From: Paraconexibacter algicola
GTDB lineage: Bacteria; Actinomycetota; Thermoleophilia; Solirubrobacterales; Solirubrobacteraceae
DNA length: 64,000 nucleotides
Assembly: GCF_003044185.1 (NCBI RefSeq)
Contig: NZ_PYYB01000001.1
Span: 1,116,001-1,180,000, forward strand
Direction of reading: 5' to 3'
A program made the position numbers and the translations under genes. The notes below the pieces were generated by a model. That model searched no databases, was not told the DNA's origin, and saw nothing but the letters and a program-made list of their open reading frames with translations. Each line of letters opens with the position of its first letter. The stretch's first letter is position 1. Shown piece by piece: positions 1 to 9,800 of the stretch.

Positions 1-381
1 CCGCGGCAGCGCGTACGCGAGCGCGCCGGCGGCGACGACGAGGTACAGCGGCAGCAGCAGGTTCGACGTCGACCCGCCGGCGCTGATCGGCACGCGGAAC
101 GGGATCGCAGCGACGGCGGCGAGCGGGAACAGCTGCGGGCGGCGGTCGACGACGCGCGCCCCGACGGCGAGCACCGCGAGCCCCGCGAGCACGCCGACCG
201 CCGCGAACGCGGGCCGGTCGCGCAGCGTCTCGAGCTGGGAGCTGTCCCAGATGTGCGCGACGAGGATGACCGGCGCGAGCGCGAGCGCCCCGAGCAGCGC
301 GGCCGCGCGACCGCGCGGGCTCGGCGCGACGAGCGCGGCGGCCGCCAGCAGCGAGCAGACGATGAGCGCGGCGACGTCCAT
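1..381 (-). CDS. Multi-pass membrane protein, O-antigen ligase/polymerase-like (N-terminal part; cut by window edge)
   Basis: Only the first 127 codons are in the window; the gene runs off the left edge. The ATG (379-381) directly abuts the TAG of the upstream gene, so the two are probably co-transcribed. The visible part holds several hydrophobic segments: an N-terminal helix rich in Ala/Leu, a second near residues 30-45, a third near 65-80 and the start of more after residue 100. A short conserved-looking stretch reads PFRVPISAGGSTSNLLLPLY. This layout resembles actinobacterial O-antigen ligase (Wzy/WaaL-like) membrane proteins, which join or polymerise glycans at the membrane, but the family diagnostic periplasmic loop is outside the window. 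The neighbourhood (secreted FlgD-Ig protein, glycan enzymes further on) fits a cell-surface role. The assignment is an inference. Confidence 0.6.
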   Translation of the reverse strand, partial: MDVAALIVCSLLAAAALVAPSPRGRAAALLGALALAPVILVAHIWDSSQLETLRDRPAFAAVGVLAGLAVLAVGARVVDRRPQLFPLAAVAAIPFRVPISAGGSTSNLLLPLYLVVAAGALAYALPR

Positions 382-2259
382 CTACCGCGCCCTCGACAGG
401 GTCCAGACGTTGCGCACGAGCGCGGCGAGCTCCGGCGAGGACGACAGCGCCGCGGGCAGCTCCGGCAGGCCGGTGCGGATCACGAGGCCGCGACCGAAGC
501 GGGCGGCGACGATCACGGGCCGCGAGTTCGGGGTCACCGCGGCGGCGACGCGCTCGGCGCCGTCGCCGAGCGCCTGCACGGGCTCGATGACCCGCAGGCC
601 GCGGAACTCGCCCTCGGTCCCGGCGAACAGGTCGATCTCGTCCTGGAAGTCGGTGAGCGTGACCGGCGCGCGGACGAGCGCGCCGAGCCGCGCGCCGAAC
701 AGGTCGGTGGCCAGCGGGGCCGTCGGGTCGGTCAGCCGCAGCCGCGGGGTCTGGCGGACCTCGCGCTGCAGCGAGCGGGTGCCGAACAGCGTCACGGTGC
801 CACCGGCGCGCGCGAACGCGCGCAGCGCCCGGCCCGCCCGCGGGTCGAGCCAGCGCACGTCCCCGGGCAGGATCACGCCCTGGTAGCCGTCGGCCAGCTG
901 CGGGCCGCGACCGGCGGCGAGCGCCACGTCGGTGGTGACGTCGTAGCGGCGGCGCGTGCGGTCGAGGTGCGCCAGCAGCGGCGCCTCCCCCTGCGCGAAG
1001 CCGACGGGCAGGCCGTCGCCCGCACCGACGAGGATGCGCTGCAGGCGCACGGGCAGCCCGCGGTCCAGGACGTCGGGCAGGCCGTCGCCGTCGTCGTCGA
1101 CGGGGTTGCGGCCCTGCCAGGTCGTCGCCGGCAGGACGACGAGCACGCCGCGGGGCTCGGCGCGCGTGCCGATCGTCGGCGTCGACGGGCGCACGACCCA
1201 GGGCACGCGGACCCGTCGCGTCCGCGTGCGGACGGTCAGCAGGTAGACGCCGCCGCGCGTGTCCGAGGCCGGCGCGGTGATCGACAGCACCGCGCGGGTG
1301 TTCGGCCGGCCGCTGCGGGCCAGGACACGGCCCGGCTCGCCGAGCCGGCTGAGCGACCAGGTGTAGCGCTCCTGCCGGGCGTCGACGCCGAAGACGCCGC
1401 GCTCGCCGGCGCGGGTCGGCTCCAGCGGCGGCTGCACGCCGAGGTACCGGACGGTGATGCCGCCCCGGCCGGGGAACGGCTCCCCGTAGGTGGTGGTCGG
1501 CAGGCCGCGCCGGTCCAGCGGGACGCTCGTGCCGATGTTGCCGGCCTGGTCGCGGGCCTCGACGACGACGACGTACGTGCCCGGCGAGGCGTTGCGGCCG
1601 TCGGAGAGCCGGCCGTCCCACGGGAACGTGGTGGCGTCCGCGGGCAGGTCGGCGGGACCGTAGACGCGGCGGGTGGCGCCCGGCCCGGTCTTGAAGATCG
1701 TGACCTTCTTGCGCGGGTCCTTCCCGGCCGGGGCGGCGAAGCGCACGGTCGCGGGCTCGCCCTCGGGGTTGGGGAGCAGCTCCGGCCGCGGCCGGTCCGT
1801 GTCGGAGACCGGCCCGATCGACGTCACGCGGACGACGGGCGGCGTGGTGTCGAGCCGCACCGAGCGCTGGAAGACGATCGAGCGGCCCTGCTCGCGCAGC
1901 GTGAAGCGGTAGCGGTAGACGCCGTCCGGGGCGCGGCCGCCACCGTCGGTCTCGCCCTTCCAGAGCACGCGCGTGGGCGTGTAGCGCTCGACCGCGCCGT
2001 CGATGAGCGTGCGGACCGGGTCGCCGTCCGCGTCGACGACCTCGAGCTTCACGCGGTCGGCGTCGCGGAGCTTGAAGCGGATCCGCGCGCCGTCGAAGCG
2101 CCCGTCGGAGTTCGGGGAGAAGAACGGGTCGACCGTGACCTGCTGCAGGATCGACGGCTGGTTCTTCAGGTTCTGCGCGACGAAGAACGCGCCGAAGGTC
2201 GCGACCACCAGGGCGGCGAAGACGACGACCGCGGCCCGCCGCGTCGGCGGTGCGCTCAC
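382..2259 (-). CDS. Membrane-anchored secreted protein with FlgD-like Ig domains and a dimethylformamidase-beta-like C-terminal region
   Basis: The protein has 625 residues. A GTG start at 2257-2259 overlaps the TGA of the upstream phosphatase gene (GTGA). Residues about 9-28 form one hydrophobic helix (signal anchor), so the rest should be outside the cell. Next come beta-rich repeats of the FlgD-Ig type, recognised by PDGVYRYRFTLREQGR and ASPGTYVVVVEARDQAGN. A longer region follows with a calcium-loop-like DDDGDGLPD, then a glutamine-amidotransferase-like end (GYQGVILPGDVRW, ARAGGTVTLFG). This arrangement matches proteins annotated in actinobacteria as N,N-dimethylformamidase beta-subunit C-terminal domain proteins; no alpha subunit is present, so amidase activity is not implied. 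The substrate is unknown. It shares its FlgD-type Ig module with the M14 carboxypeptidase at 6882-10163. Confidence 0.75.
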   Translation of the reverse strand: MSAPPTRRAAVVVFAALVVATFGAFFVAQNLKNQPSILQQVTVDPFFSPNSDGRFDGARIRFKLRDADRVKLEVVDADGDPVRTLIDGAVERYTPTRVLWKGETDGGGRAPDGVYRYRFTLREQGRSIVFQRSVRLDTTPPVVRVTSIGPVSDTDRPRPELLPNPEGEPATVRFAAPAGKDPRKKVTIFKTGPGATRRVYGPADLPADATTFPWDGRLSDGRNASPGTYVVVVEARDQAGNIGTSVPLDRRGLPTTTYGEPFPGRGGITVRYLGVQPPLEPTRAGERGVFGVDARQERYTWSLSRLGEPGRVLARSGRPNTRAVLSITAPASDTRGGVYLLTVRTRTRRVRVPWVVRPSTPTIGTRAEPRGVLVVLPATTWQGRNPVDDDGDGLPDVLDRGLPVRLQRILVGAGDGLPVGFAQGEAPLLAHLDRTRRRYDVTTDVALAAGRGPQLADGYQGVILPGDVRWLDPRAGRALRAFARAGGTVTLFGTRSLQREVRQTPRLRLTDPTAPLATDLFGARLGALVRAPVTLTDFQDEIDLFAGTEGEFRGLRVIEPVQALGDGAERVAAAVTPNSRPVIVAARFGRGLVIRTGLPELPAALSSSPELAALVRNVWTLSRAR

Positions 2260-2798
2260 AGCGCCACCAGCGAGCCGTTCGGGACCTCGATCTCCATGAA
2301 GGCGTCCAGGCCCCGGGAGTGCGTGTGGCAGATCGCGACGCGCATGACGCCGCGGTGGCAGACGACGAGCGCCGGCAGCGCCCCGGCCTGCGTGACGTCG
2401 ACGAGCCCGGCGACGACGCGGTCGAGCTGCTGGCGGAGCGTCTCGCCGCCCGGGAAGCCGAAGTCCTCGTCGGCGTGCAGGTAGTGCTCGAAGCCCTCGG
2501 GGTCGCGGGCGCGGACCTCGTCGTGCGTGAGGTCGGTCCAGTCGCCGGTGTCGGTCTCCATGAACCGCGGGTCCTCCACCGGGGACAGGCCGATGCGCGC
2601 GGCGACGATCTCCGCGGTCTGCCGGGCGCGCAGCACGGGGGAGCAGTAGAGCGCCGCCCACTCGTGGCGGGCGGCCTCCGCCGCGAGCTCGTGCGCCTGC
2701 TCGATCCCGCGCGCGTTCAGCGGCACGGCGGTCTGGCCCTGGAAGCGGTGGGCGACGTTGTAGTCGGTCTCCCCGTGGCGGGCGAGCGCGATGATCAC
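2256..2798 (-). CDS. Histidine phosphatase family protein (phosphoglycerate-mutase-like)
   Basis: The 180-residue protein begins with the family signature ARHGETDYN, in which the His of RHGE is the phospho-accepting catalytic residue; the second catalytic His lies in VVCHRGVMRVAICH near residue 145-150. The length is typical for a small cobC/GpmB-like phosphatase. The start ATG overlaps the TGA of the upstream ComA-like gene (ATGA), and its own stop overlaps the next GTG, so three genes form a translationally coupled set. Family members remove phosphate from diverse small molecules, so the substrate cannot be read from sequence. Because the partner makes a phosphorylated sulfolactate, this enzyme could remove that phosphate in place of the missing ComB; this is inference. 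Confidence 0.88.
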   Translation of the reverse strand: MIIALARHGETDYNVAHRFQGQTAVPLNARGIEQAHELAAEAARHEWAALYCSPVLRARQTAEIVAARIGLSPVEDPRFMETDTGDWTDLTHDEVRARDPEGFEHYLHADEDFGFPGGETLRQQLDRVVAGLVDVTQAGALPALVVCHRGVMRVAICHTHSRGLDAFMEIEVPNGSLVAL

Positions 2799-3571
2799 GC
2801 GCGGTCCTCCGGGTCGTGGCGCTCCGGGGCCATCGTGTCGGAGCGCAGCCCGAGCCGCAGCGTCTCCAGCGAGAGCACGTCGGTCGGGGCGATGTTGCCG
2901 AGGTTGACCTCGTGGCCGAAGCGCTGCAGGAACCAGACCTGCTGGTCCTTGCGCGGGGCCTCGAACAGCAGCCGCTGCACCGGCAGGCCGTGCGCGAGCT
3001 CGTCGATGAGGCCCATGCGGACCTCCCCGTCGGCCCGGTAGATGCCGGCGGTGCCGGACTCGCGGGCCTCGGCGATGACCTTCCAGGCGCCCGCGTCGAG
3101 CTCGCCCTGGATCAGCTCGACCCAGCGGTAGGGGGCCATGATCCGCGTGTCGTCCTTGGATCCGACCTCGGAGAGGACGCGGAACCCCTCGGCGACGAAG
3201 TGGGCGATCAGCTCGCGCTTGCGGTCCGGGTCGAGCTCGATCGTGCCGTCGCTGACCTCGACGTGGCGGATCCCGAGGCCGCGCAGCCAGTCGACGTAGG
3301 CGGGGACGCGGTCGTCGCGGATCGCGAGCTCGGTGAGCGTGCCGCCGAACGTGACGTCGACGCCGTGCTCGCGGTAGCGGGCGAGCTTCGCGTCGAGGTT
3401 GCCGGTCACGAGCGCGGTGCCCCAGCCGAGCTTCACGAGGTCGACGCTCGCGCCGGCGACCTCCATGAGCGCGTCGACCTCGGCGACGCTGAGCCCGCGG
3501 TCCAGGACCGAGGTCACCCCGGCGTCACGGGGCTTGGCGCTGCGCGCCGGGAGATCCAGGAAGCCGGACAA
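2795..3571 (-). CDS. comA: Phosphosulfolactate synthase family protein (ComA/YitD-like)
   Basis: The 258-residue protein is a TIM-barrel enzyme of the ComA family, which adds sulfite to phosphoenolpyruvate to give phosphosulfolactate. Family hallmarks are visible: DLVKLGWGTALV near residues 44-55, FGGTLTELA near 76, HVEVSDGTIEL near 104, the LSEVGSKDD box near 134, and the C-terminal block EAPRKDQQVWFLQRFGHEV followed by NLGNIAPTDV. The reaction is the first step of coenzyme M synthesis in methanogens and of sulfolactate formation in spore formers; its use in actinobacteria is less clear. No ComB phosphatase or ComC dehydrogenase is seen nearby; instead a histidine phosphatase is translationally coupled downstream. 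The family call is firm, the pathway is not. Confidence 0.9.
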   Translation of the reverse strand: MSGFLDLPARSAKPRDAGVTSVLDRGLSVAEVDALMEVAGASVDLVKLGWGTALVTGNLDAKLARYREHGVDVTFGGTLTELAIRDDRVPAYVDWLRGLGIRHVEVSDGTIELDPDRKRELIAHFVAEGFRVLSEVGSKDDTRIMAPYRWVELIQGELDAGAWKVIAEARESGTAGIYRADGEVRMGLIDELAHGLPVQRLLFEAPRKDQQVWFLQRFGHEVNLGNIAPTDVLSLETLRLGLRSDTMAPERHDPEDRA

Positions 3572-3587
3572 CCGGGGCGTCCGGGGG

Positions 3588-4841
3588 CTACTGGCCCTGG
3601 TCGGCCCCGACGGTGACGACGACGGCCGCGTCGTCGCCCGCGATGAGGCGCGTGCCGTCGTCGAGGGCGGAGACGGCGCTGGCAGGTGCCCCGATGCGCC
3701 GGGCGACGTCCTCGGCGGCGCGCCGGTTGCCCTCCGCGAACTGCACCGTCGTGGTGGTCCGCGACTGGTCGTTGGCGTTGCCGATCGTGCCGGTCTTGTA
3801 GCCCGCGGCGGCGACCTTCTCGGCCGCGCCCTTCGCGAGGCCCGTCGTCGTCGTGCCGTTGAGGACCGCGACGGTCACGCTGGAGCGGACGATCTCCGGG
3901 GTCGTGGACGTCGACCGGGTGGTCGGACGGTCCTCGCCGTCGTCGTTGGCGACGTCGTTGGCGGGCGCGGTGGTGATGACGTTGCCGGGCGGCGGGCTCT
4001 CGTCGCCGCCACCGATCTGGGTCGCCACGAGCAGGCCGACGAGGACGACGGCGAGCACGCCGGCGGCGATCGCGACGATCCCACCGCGGGCGGCGGGATC
4101 GCCCTTCTCGCGGCCCCCGCCCGGGGAGCCGCCCGCCGGCGTGGCGGCGCTGGCGCGCACGCCGCCCGGGGTGGCGGAGGCGGCCGACACGCGCCGCAGC
4201 GGCACCGCGGTCTCGCCGGAGTCCTGGGTGGCCGGGCGGGTCGGCGGGAGCGTCAGCTCACCGGTGCCCCCGCCGGTGGGCGGCGGGCTGCTCGGCGGCA
4301 CGGCGGGCGGCACGGCCCCGCCGGGGGTCACGACGGTCGGCTGGTCGGTGCCCGGGGCGGCGGGCGCCTTCGCGGCGCCGGCGGCGGTCGCGGCGGCCGG
4401 GACGGTCAGGGCGCCCGGGGCGCCGGGGTTCGCGGCCGGGACGGCGGGCACGGGGGGTGGTGGGGCCCCGGGGGTCGCCGCCGGGGTGCCCGGGACCGCG
4501 GGCGCGCCGGGCACGGCCGGCTGGCCCGGCGCGGGCTGGGCGGCGGCCTGGCCGGCGGCGGTCGCGGGCGGCGCGACCGGGTTGGCCGCGGCACGCGCGG
4601 GCTGCGCGACGACGCGGCGGCTCGCGGCGGCGGCCGCGGCCTCGGACTCGACGCGCTCCTGCAGCTCGGCGGCACGCTCCGGCGCCCGGCCGGCCCACTC
4701 GCGCAGGCGCCGCAGCTCGCGCGCCTGCCCGAAGTACAGGAGCGACATCACGGCGAGTCCGACGATGGCAGCGAACCCGGCGTACGCGCCGAGCGACTGG
4801 ACCTTGTCGGAGAGCTCGAGGGCTGCGGGAGCCAGCGGCAT
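3588..4841 (-). CDS. LytR_C domain membrane protein with coiled coil and Pro/Ala-rich linker
   Basis: The 417-residue protein has a first membrane helix at about residues 17-37 (AYAGFAAIVGLAVMSLLYFG), then a charged coiled coil (about 40-75) and a long Pro/Ala/Gly linker. A second membrane helix lies near residues 255-280. The C-terminal domain (about 315-410) contains TVAVLNGTTTTGLAKGAAEK, the start of the LytR_C domain found at the C-terminus of LCP (LytR-CpsA-Psr) proteins and in stand-alone anchors. LytR_C proteins act at the cell envelope, but this one lacks the catalytic LCP domain, so it is not a wall-polymer ligase itself. It follows the CapD-like gene by 12 nt and is probably in its operon. 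The linker is very repetitive at DNA level and generates long spurious frames on the other strand. Confidence 0.85.
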   Translation of the reverse strand: MPLAPAALELSDKVQSLGAYAGFAAIVGLAVMSLLYFGQARELRRLREWAGRAPERAAELQERVESEAAAAAASRRVVAQPARAAANPVAPPATAAGQAAAQPAPGQPAVPGAPAVPGTPAATPGAPPPPVPAVPAANPGAPGALTVPAAATAAGAAKAPAAPGTDQPTVVTPGGAVPPAVPPSSPPPTGGGTGELTLPPTRPATQDSGETAVPLRRVSAASATPGGVRASAATPAGGSPGGGREKGDPAARGGIVAIAAGVLAVVLVGLLVATQIGGGDESPPPGNVITTAPANDVANDDGEDRPTTRSTSTTPEIVRSSVTVAVLNGTTTTGLAKGAAEKVAAAGYKTGTIGNANDQSRTTTTVQFAEGNRRAAEDVARRIGAPASAVSALDDGTRLIAGDDAAVVVTVGADQGQ

Positions 4842-4853
4842 GAATCGGGCAGT

Positions 4854-6824
4854 CTAGACCGAGCCGCCGTCAGGACGCCGCGCCACGCTCGGGGCGCGCG
4901 CCTCGGACGGCTGGACGGCCCCGGGGACGTGGATGGCCGACAGCTCGGACACCTTCGCCGCGAGCGCCGCGGCGTCCCCCTCGAGCACGAGCAGCTGGAT
5001 CTGGTCGAACATCGCCTCGACCGTCTCGGGCTCCAGCGTCTCCCGCTCGGCCCGGCGGATCTTGTCCTCGTCGGTGGGGACGATCCGCTCGAAGTCGTTG
5101 AAGAGGTCCTCGTCGAGCTTCTCGCCCGGGCGGCGGCCGACGACCTCGATCGCGATGTCGCGCCCCGGGGTCAGGCCGCTGAGCTCGATCATGTCCTTGG
5201 CGAGCTGCAGGATCGACACCGGCTCGCCCATCTCGAGCACGAAGATCTCGCCGCCGGTCCCCATCGAGCCGGAGCGGATGATCAGCTGGACCGCCTCGGG
5301 GATCGTCATGAAGTAGCGGGTCATCCGCTCGTCGGTGACCGTGACCGGGCCGCCGAGCGCGATCTGCCGGCGGAAGATCGGGACGACCGACCCGGAGGAG
5401 CCGAGCACGTTGCCGAAGCGCACGCTCGCGTAGCGGGTGCCGGGCCAGCGGCGCCCCGCCGCCTCGACCGCGAACTCGGCCAGCGCCTTGGAGGCGCCCA
5501 TGACCGTGGCGGGCGAGACCGCCTTGTCGGTCGAGACGAGCACGAACCGCTTGACGCCGCTCTCGCCCGCGATCCGCGCCATCAGCCGGGTGGCGATCGC
5601 GTTGTTGCGGACCGCCTCGACCGGGTTGAGCTCCATCAGGCCGACGTGCTTGTACGCGGCGGCGTGGAAGACGACCGTGGGCCGGTGGTGCGCGAACACC
5701 TCGCGCATCCGCTCGCCCTCCTTGCAGTCCGCGAGGACCGCGGCGAGCACCGACGGCTGCACGTGACGGTCGTCCTCGAGCTCGCGCTGGATGCGGAAGA
5801 GGTTGTCCTCGGCGTGGTCGAGCAGGATCAGCCGCCGCGGCGCGACGCGCGCGATCTGCCGGCACAGCTCCGACCCGATCGAGCCGCCCGCCCCGGTGAC
5901 CATGACGACCTCGCCCTGGAGGTAGCCGCCGACGCGGTCGATGTCCATGACGACCGGCTCGCGGCCGAGGACGTCCTCGACCTGGATCTCGCGGACCTGC
6001 CGCACGACGTTGCCGCCGGTCTGCAGGAGCTCGAACACGGTCGGGAGGGTGCGGACCGGGATGCCGCGCTCGCGGCACTGCCGCACGATCCGGGCGCGCA
6101 TCGTGCCGGGCGCGGACGGGATCGCGATCGTGACCTCGTCGGGCTCGACCTCGTCGAGGATCCGCGGCAGGTCCTTCTCCGTGTCCCCGAGCACGCGGAC
6201 GCCGTCCACGCGGGTGCCGATCAGCCGCTTGTCGTCGTCGACGAAGCCGACCGGGTTCAGCCCGAGCTCCGCGTTGCGGACGATCTCGCGCAGCACGAGG
6301 CGGCCGCCGTCCCCCGCGCCGACGATGAGGATGCGCCGGGCGTCCTTGCGCGCGCGGAAGCCGGTGAGCGGCCGCTCGTGCACGGTGCGCGCCACGAACC
6401 GGGCGCCGCCGACGAACAGGAGCGTCAGCAGCAGGTGCAGTGCGAGGACGCCGTTGGGGATCGACACGCCGACGACGCCCGCGTCGCGCGAGATCCGCGT
6501 GACGGGGTCGACGATCGTCACGAGCACCGCGAGCGCGAGCGTCGCGACCACGACGCCCTGGACGATCCCGAGGAAGTCCCGCTGGCCCGTGTAGCGCCAC
6601 CAGCGCTGGTACATGCGGAAGGCGCCGAACACCACGACGCTGATCAGGACCGCCCACCACCACGTGCGCTCGAACAGCGCGTCGTAGATCTCGGGCAGGC
6701 CCTGGTCGAACCGCAGGCGGTAGGCCAGGAAGTACGCGAGCGCGACCAGTCCCCCGTCCAGCAGCGCCTGCGGGACCGCGTGCCGGTGGAACGGGAAGGC
6801 CGTCGTCTTCGAGGGACGACGCAT
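4854..6824 (-). CDS. Membrane-bound nucleotide-sugar 4,6-dehydratase/epimerase (CapD/FlaA1/WbpM family)
   Basis: From the chosen ATG at 6824 the protein has 656 residues: four N-terminal membrane helices, a first Rossmann domain with VGAGDGGRL, then a catalytic SDR domain with VTGAGGSIGSEL (NAD binding). The active site region includes FVLVSTDKAVSPATVMGAS, in which Met replaces the usual Tyr of the YxxxK triad, as in the FlaA1/PseB/CapD type (known family feature). Members convert UDP-GlcNAc to 4-keto-6-deoxy sugars, the first step of many surface and flagellar glycans. A GTG 30 nt upstream (6854) is possible, but it lies in the loop of a strong hairpin (6841-6869) and has no ribosome binding site, so ATG 6824 is preferred. 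The gene could supply sugars to the glycan cluster 3.4 kb away; this is inference. Confidence 0.9.
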   Translation of the reverse strand: MRRPSKTTAFPFHRHAVPQALLDGGLVALAYFLAYRLRFDQGLPEIYDALFERTWWWAVLISVVVFGAFRMYQRWWRYTGQRDFLGIVQGVVVATLALAVLVTIVDPVTRISRDAGVVGVSIPNGVLALHLLLTLLFVGGARFVARTVHERPLTGFRARKDARRILIVGAGDGGRLVLREIVRNAELGLNPVGFVDDDKRLIGTRVDGVRVLGDTEKDLPRILDEVEPDEVTIAIPSAPGTMRARIVRQCRERGIPVRTLPTVFELLQTGGNVVRQVREIQVEDVLGREPVVMDIDRVGGYLQGEVVMVTGAGGSIGSELCRQIARVAPRRLILLDHAEDNLFRIQRELEDDRHVQPSVLAAVLADCKEGERMREVFAHHRPTVVFHAAAYKHVGLMELNPVEAVRNNAIATRLMARIAGESGVKRFVLVSTDKAVSPATVMGASKALAEFAVEAAGRRWPGTRYASVRFGNVLGSSGSVVPIFRRQIALGGPVTVTDERMTRYFMTIPEAVQLIIRSGSMGTGGEIFVLEMGEPVSILQLAKDMIELSGLTPGRDIAIEVVGRRPGEKLDEDLFNDFERIVPTDEDKIRRAERETLEPETVEAMFDQIQLLVLEGDAAALAAKVSELSAIHVPGAVQPSEARAPSVARRPDGGSV

Positions 6825-6840
6825 CGCGGGATTGTCGCAC

Positions 6841-6869
6841 GGGCCGGACCTCACGGGGAGGCCCGGCCC
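6841..6869 (-). terminator. Strong hairpin downstream of the M14 carboxypeptidase gene
   Basis: Arms 6841-6852 and 6858-6869 pair over 11 of 12 positions (one A-C mismatch) around the 5-nt loop ACGGG. It sits 13 nt past the TAG of the carboxypeptidase gene (6882) and in front of the CapD-like gene. There is no T-run, which is common for terminators in high-GC actinobacteria. Confidence 0.65.
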
Positions 6870-6881
6870 GGCGATCGAGCC

Positions 6882-9800
6882 CTAGAGCCGCTGCGCCTGC
6901 AGCGTCGCGGTCGCGCGGCGGGCGCCCGCCGCCGCGGTGATCCGGACCGTGTAGCGGCCCCGCGGCAGGCCGCGGGCGGCGAGCGTCACCCGGTAGGTGC
7001 GGCGCGCGGCCCGGCCCTTCAGGACCTTCGTCGCGACGCGGCGGCCGGCGCGGGTGACCGTCACGGTGACGGTCGAGCGGCGCGCCACGCGGTAGGCGAT
7101 CCCCAGCCGGCGGTTGCCGGTGCCGCCGAACGCGGGCAGCTCGAGCTTCGCGGTGGTCAGCAGCCCGCACGAGTCGGGCCGGTGGAACGCCGGGCGGACC
7201 GCGAAGCGGCCGCCGGCGCGCACGAGCGTCACGCGGCGCACGTCGGTGCGTCCGCGGGAGCGGATCGTGAAGCGCACGTAGTAGACGCCGTCGGCGACGG
7301 CACGCCCGCGCGCGTTCGCGCGGCCGTTCCAGGTGACCGAGCGGGAGATCCCGGAGAACGAGGCGACGCGGCGGTTGCCCACGACGCGGCGGCCCGCGCT
7401 GACCCGGAAGACGTCGATCCGCACCGGAGCGGCGACCCGCCGCGCGAACCGCAGGCCGATCCGGGTGCGCGAGGCCGGGGCGACGGCGACCGAGCGGAAG
7501 CCGGAGGTCGCCGCGCAGGAGCCGGAGCCGGAGCCCGAGCCCGACCCGGAGCCCGAGCCGCCGCCGACGATCTCGTCGGCGTTCGCGCCGCACACCGCGC
7601 CGAGCGCCGCGGTCCTGCCGCGCTCGACCTCGACCTTGCGGGTGGCGAGGACCTGGTCGCCCTTGAGGCAGTCGATCGTGTACGCCTCGGTCGCCCTGCG
7701 GGGCCGGATCGTGTCCTGGCCCTGGCGGAAGCGCTCGATCCGGCCGCTCCAGCCGCCGAAGCCGAGGTAGTTCGTGACGCGCAGGACGTAGTCGCCGACG
7801 GGCGGGGTCGCGAGAAGGATCTCCTCGGTCGCGCCCGGAGCACCGCCGGAGGAGCCGACCTCCTTGAGCTCGCCGCCGACCTTGCGGAACAGGGTCAGGT
7901 CGTAGTCGTCGACCGGCAGGGCGCCGTCGACGGTGATCCGCAGGAGCGCCGCGGCGTCGGCGTCGGTGACGTCGAACGGGACGTCCTCGAACGTGCCGTC
8001 GGCGCCGGCGCCCGCGACCTGGTTGGGCTGCGTGGAGCCCTTCTCGGCGATCGCCTCGCTGCGAGCGGCCTGATCGGCGACGCCGGGGAACACGCGCTGG
8101 TCGACGAACGGGCGCGTGGAGGGGTTCACGTCCCAGGAGAACGTGCCGCTCTTCGCGACCTCGATCTTCGACTCCAGGACGTCCGGGAACGTCTGGACGG
8201 GACCCTCGACCATGCCCAGCGGCGTGTCGACGAGGTCCAGCTCGGCCGGACGCACCGGCGAGGTCTCCGACACGACCTCCTTGCGCAGCCGCAGCGTCAC
8301 GCCGGCCGGGGCGCGCCCGGTCAGCAGCGAGTGCTCGGCCCGGTCGGCCGCGGTGGTCGCCGCGTCGTAGTACGCGAGCCGGTTGCCACCGGAGTGCCCG
8401 GTGGTGACCTTCGAGCCGCTGTTCCAGTGCCGGATGACGTTCGCGAACGCGGGATGGAAGCCGCCGCCCTCCTTCTCGCCGGCGTCCTCGCCGATCTCGA
8501 ACGTGTAGCCGTAGCCGCCGGTGGTGGAGTACGACCAGTCCTCGGTGCTGCCGGTCGTGTCGTACAGGCCGTAGGAGGGGCCGGAGCTGTAGCCGTTGCG
8601 CGACGCCATCCGGTCGCCGAGCTTCTTCATCGCGGGCTCGTCGACCGGGTTGCCCTGCGAGCGGACGCCCGGCGGGCGCAGCACGAGGTTCGAGAACGTG
8701 TGGTTGGTGATCAGCGTCGTGACCTGCCGCTGGGAGATGAACGCGCGGATGTTCTGCGTCTCGTTCTCCGAGAACGGCCCGTAGCCGCGGAACGTGTCGT
8801 AGACCGGCAGGGCGCTGGCGCCGCCGCCGCCCCACAGGACGCCGTAGTTGCGGTTCGGGTCGACGCCGAGCGTGCGGTTGACCGGCAGCGCGCAGACGCC
8901 CTGGGGCAGCGACGTGGTGCCCTCGGTCAGCCGGCAGTTGCGGCGCTTGTAGTTCAGCGCCGGGTCGACGAGGTACACCGCGGTCTGGTTGAGCCCGGTG
9001 TCCGGGACCTGCGCGTACTGGGGGTCGTTCTGCAGGTCGGTCGGCGCCTCGCGGGAGACGTTGAAACCGTCGACGTTCACGACGGGGATGACGACGGTGC
9101 GCACGCGGGCGAGGAGGTCGTCGACCTTCGCGTCCTTGCCGGCCTTCGTGACGAGCTCGTACGCCCACTCCATCGCGCGCTCGCCGGACGGCCACTCGCG
9201 CGCGTGGTGGACGCCCATCTGCATGAACGTCGGGCGGCCGTCGGAGGCGCCGACGTTCTTGGCGATCTCGACGCCGTGGACCTCGCGGCCCTCGACGGTC
9301 CTGAACGGCAGCGTGATCGGGCGCACGAGGCCCGGGTGGCGCTCGACGAGCTGCTTGAGCTCGGCGTCGTAGTCGACGAGGCGGCGGTACTCGGTCCGGC
9401 CGGAGGGCAGCGACTCCGCCGGGGCCTGGCGCAGCGTGGCGCCGCCGGTGCGCGCGGTCCGGCCGCGCAGCCGGGCGGTCGCGCGGCGGTCCTGCGTGCG
9501 GGTCGCGGCGAGCTGGCGGACGAGGTCCTGCACGACGACCTCGGCGCGGAAGCCGGCGCGGCGCAGGCGCTCGAGGTCCGCGTCGCCGTAGAGGACCGCC
9601 TGCACGTGGTCGGCGGTCGCGTGCTCGGTGAGGTCGAAGCCGAGCGCGGCGAGCTGGGAGATCTGCTCGCGGCCCGTGATCGGGATCTCCACGAGGCTCG
9701 GGCGCGACGCGGCGGTCCCGGTCGGGATGCCCAGAGCGCTGACGGTCAGCTCGGCCTGGCGGGCGGTGCCGCGGCGGCGGCAGCCCTGCACGACGACCGT

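Noticed and set aside
6852-6854. GTG 6854 as start of the CapD-like protein
   Set aside because: It lies in the loop of a strong terminator-like hairpin and lacks a ribosome binding site; ATG 6824 starts just before the first membrane helix.
7519-7560. Hexamer-like tandem repeat
   Set aside because: It encodes the Gly-Ser linker of the M14 carboxypeptidase and needs no other explanation.
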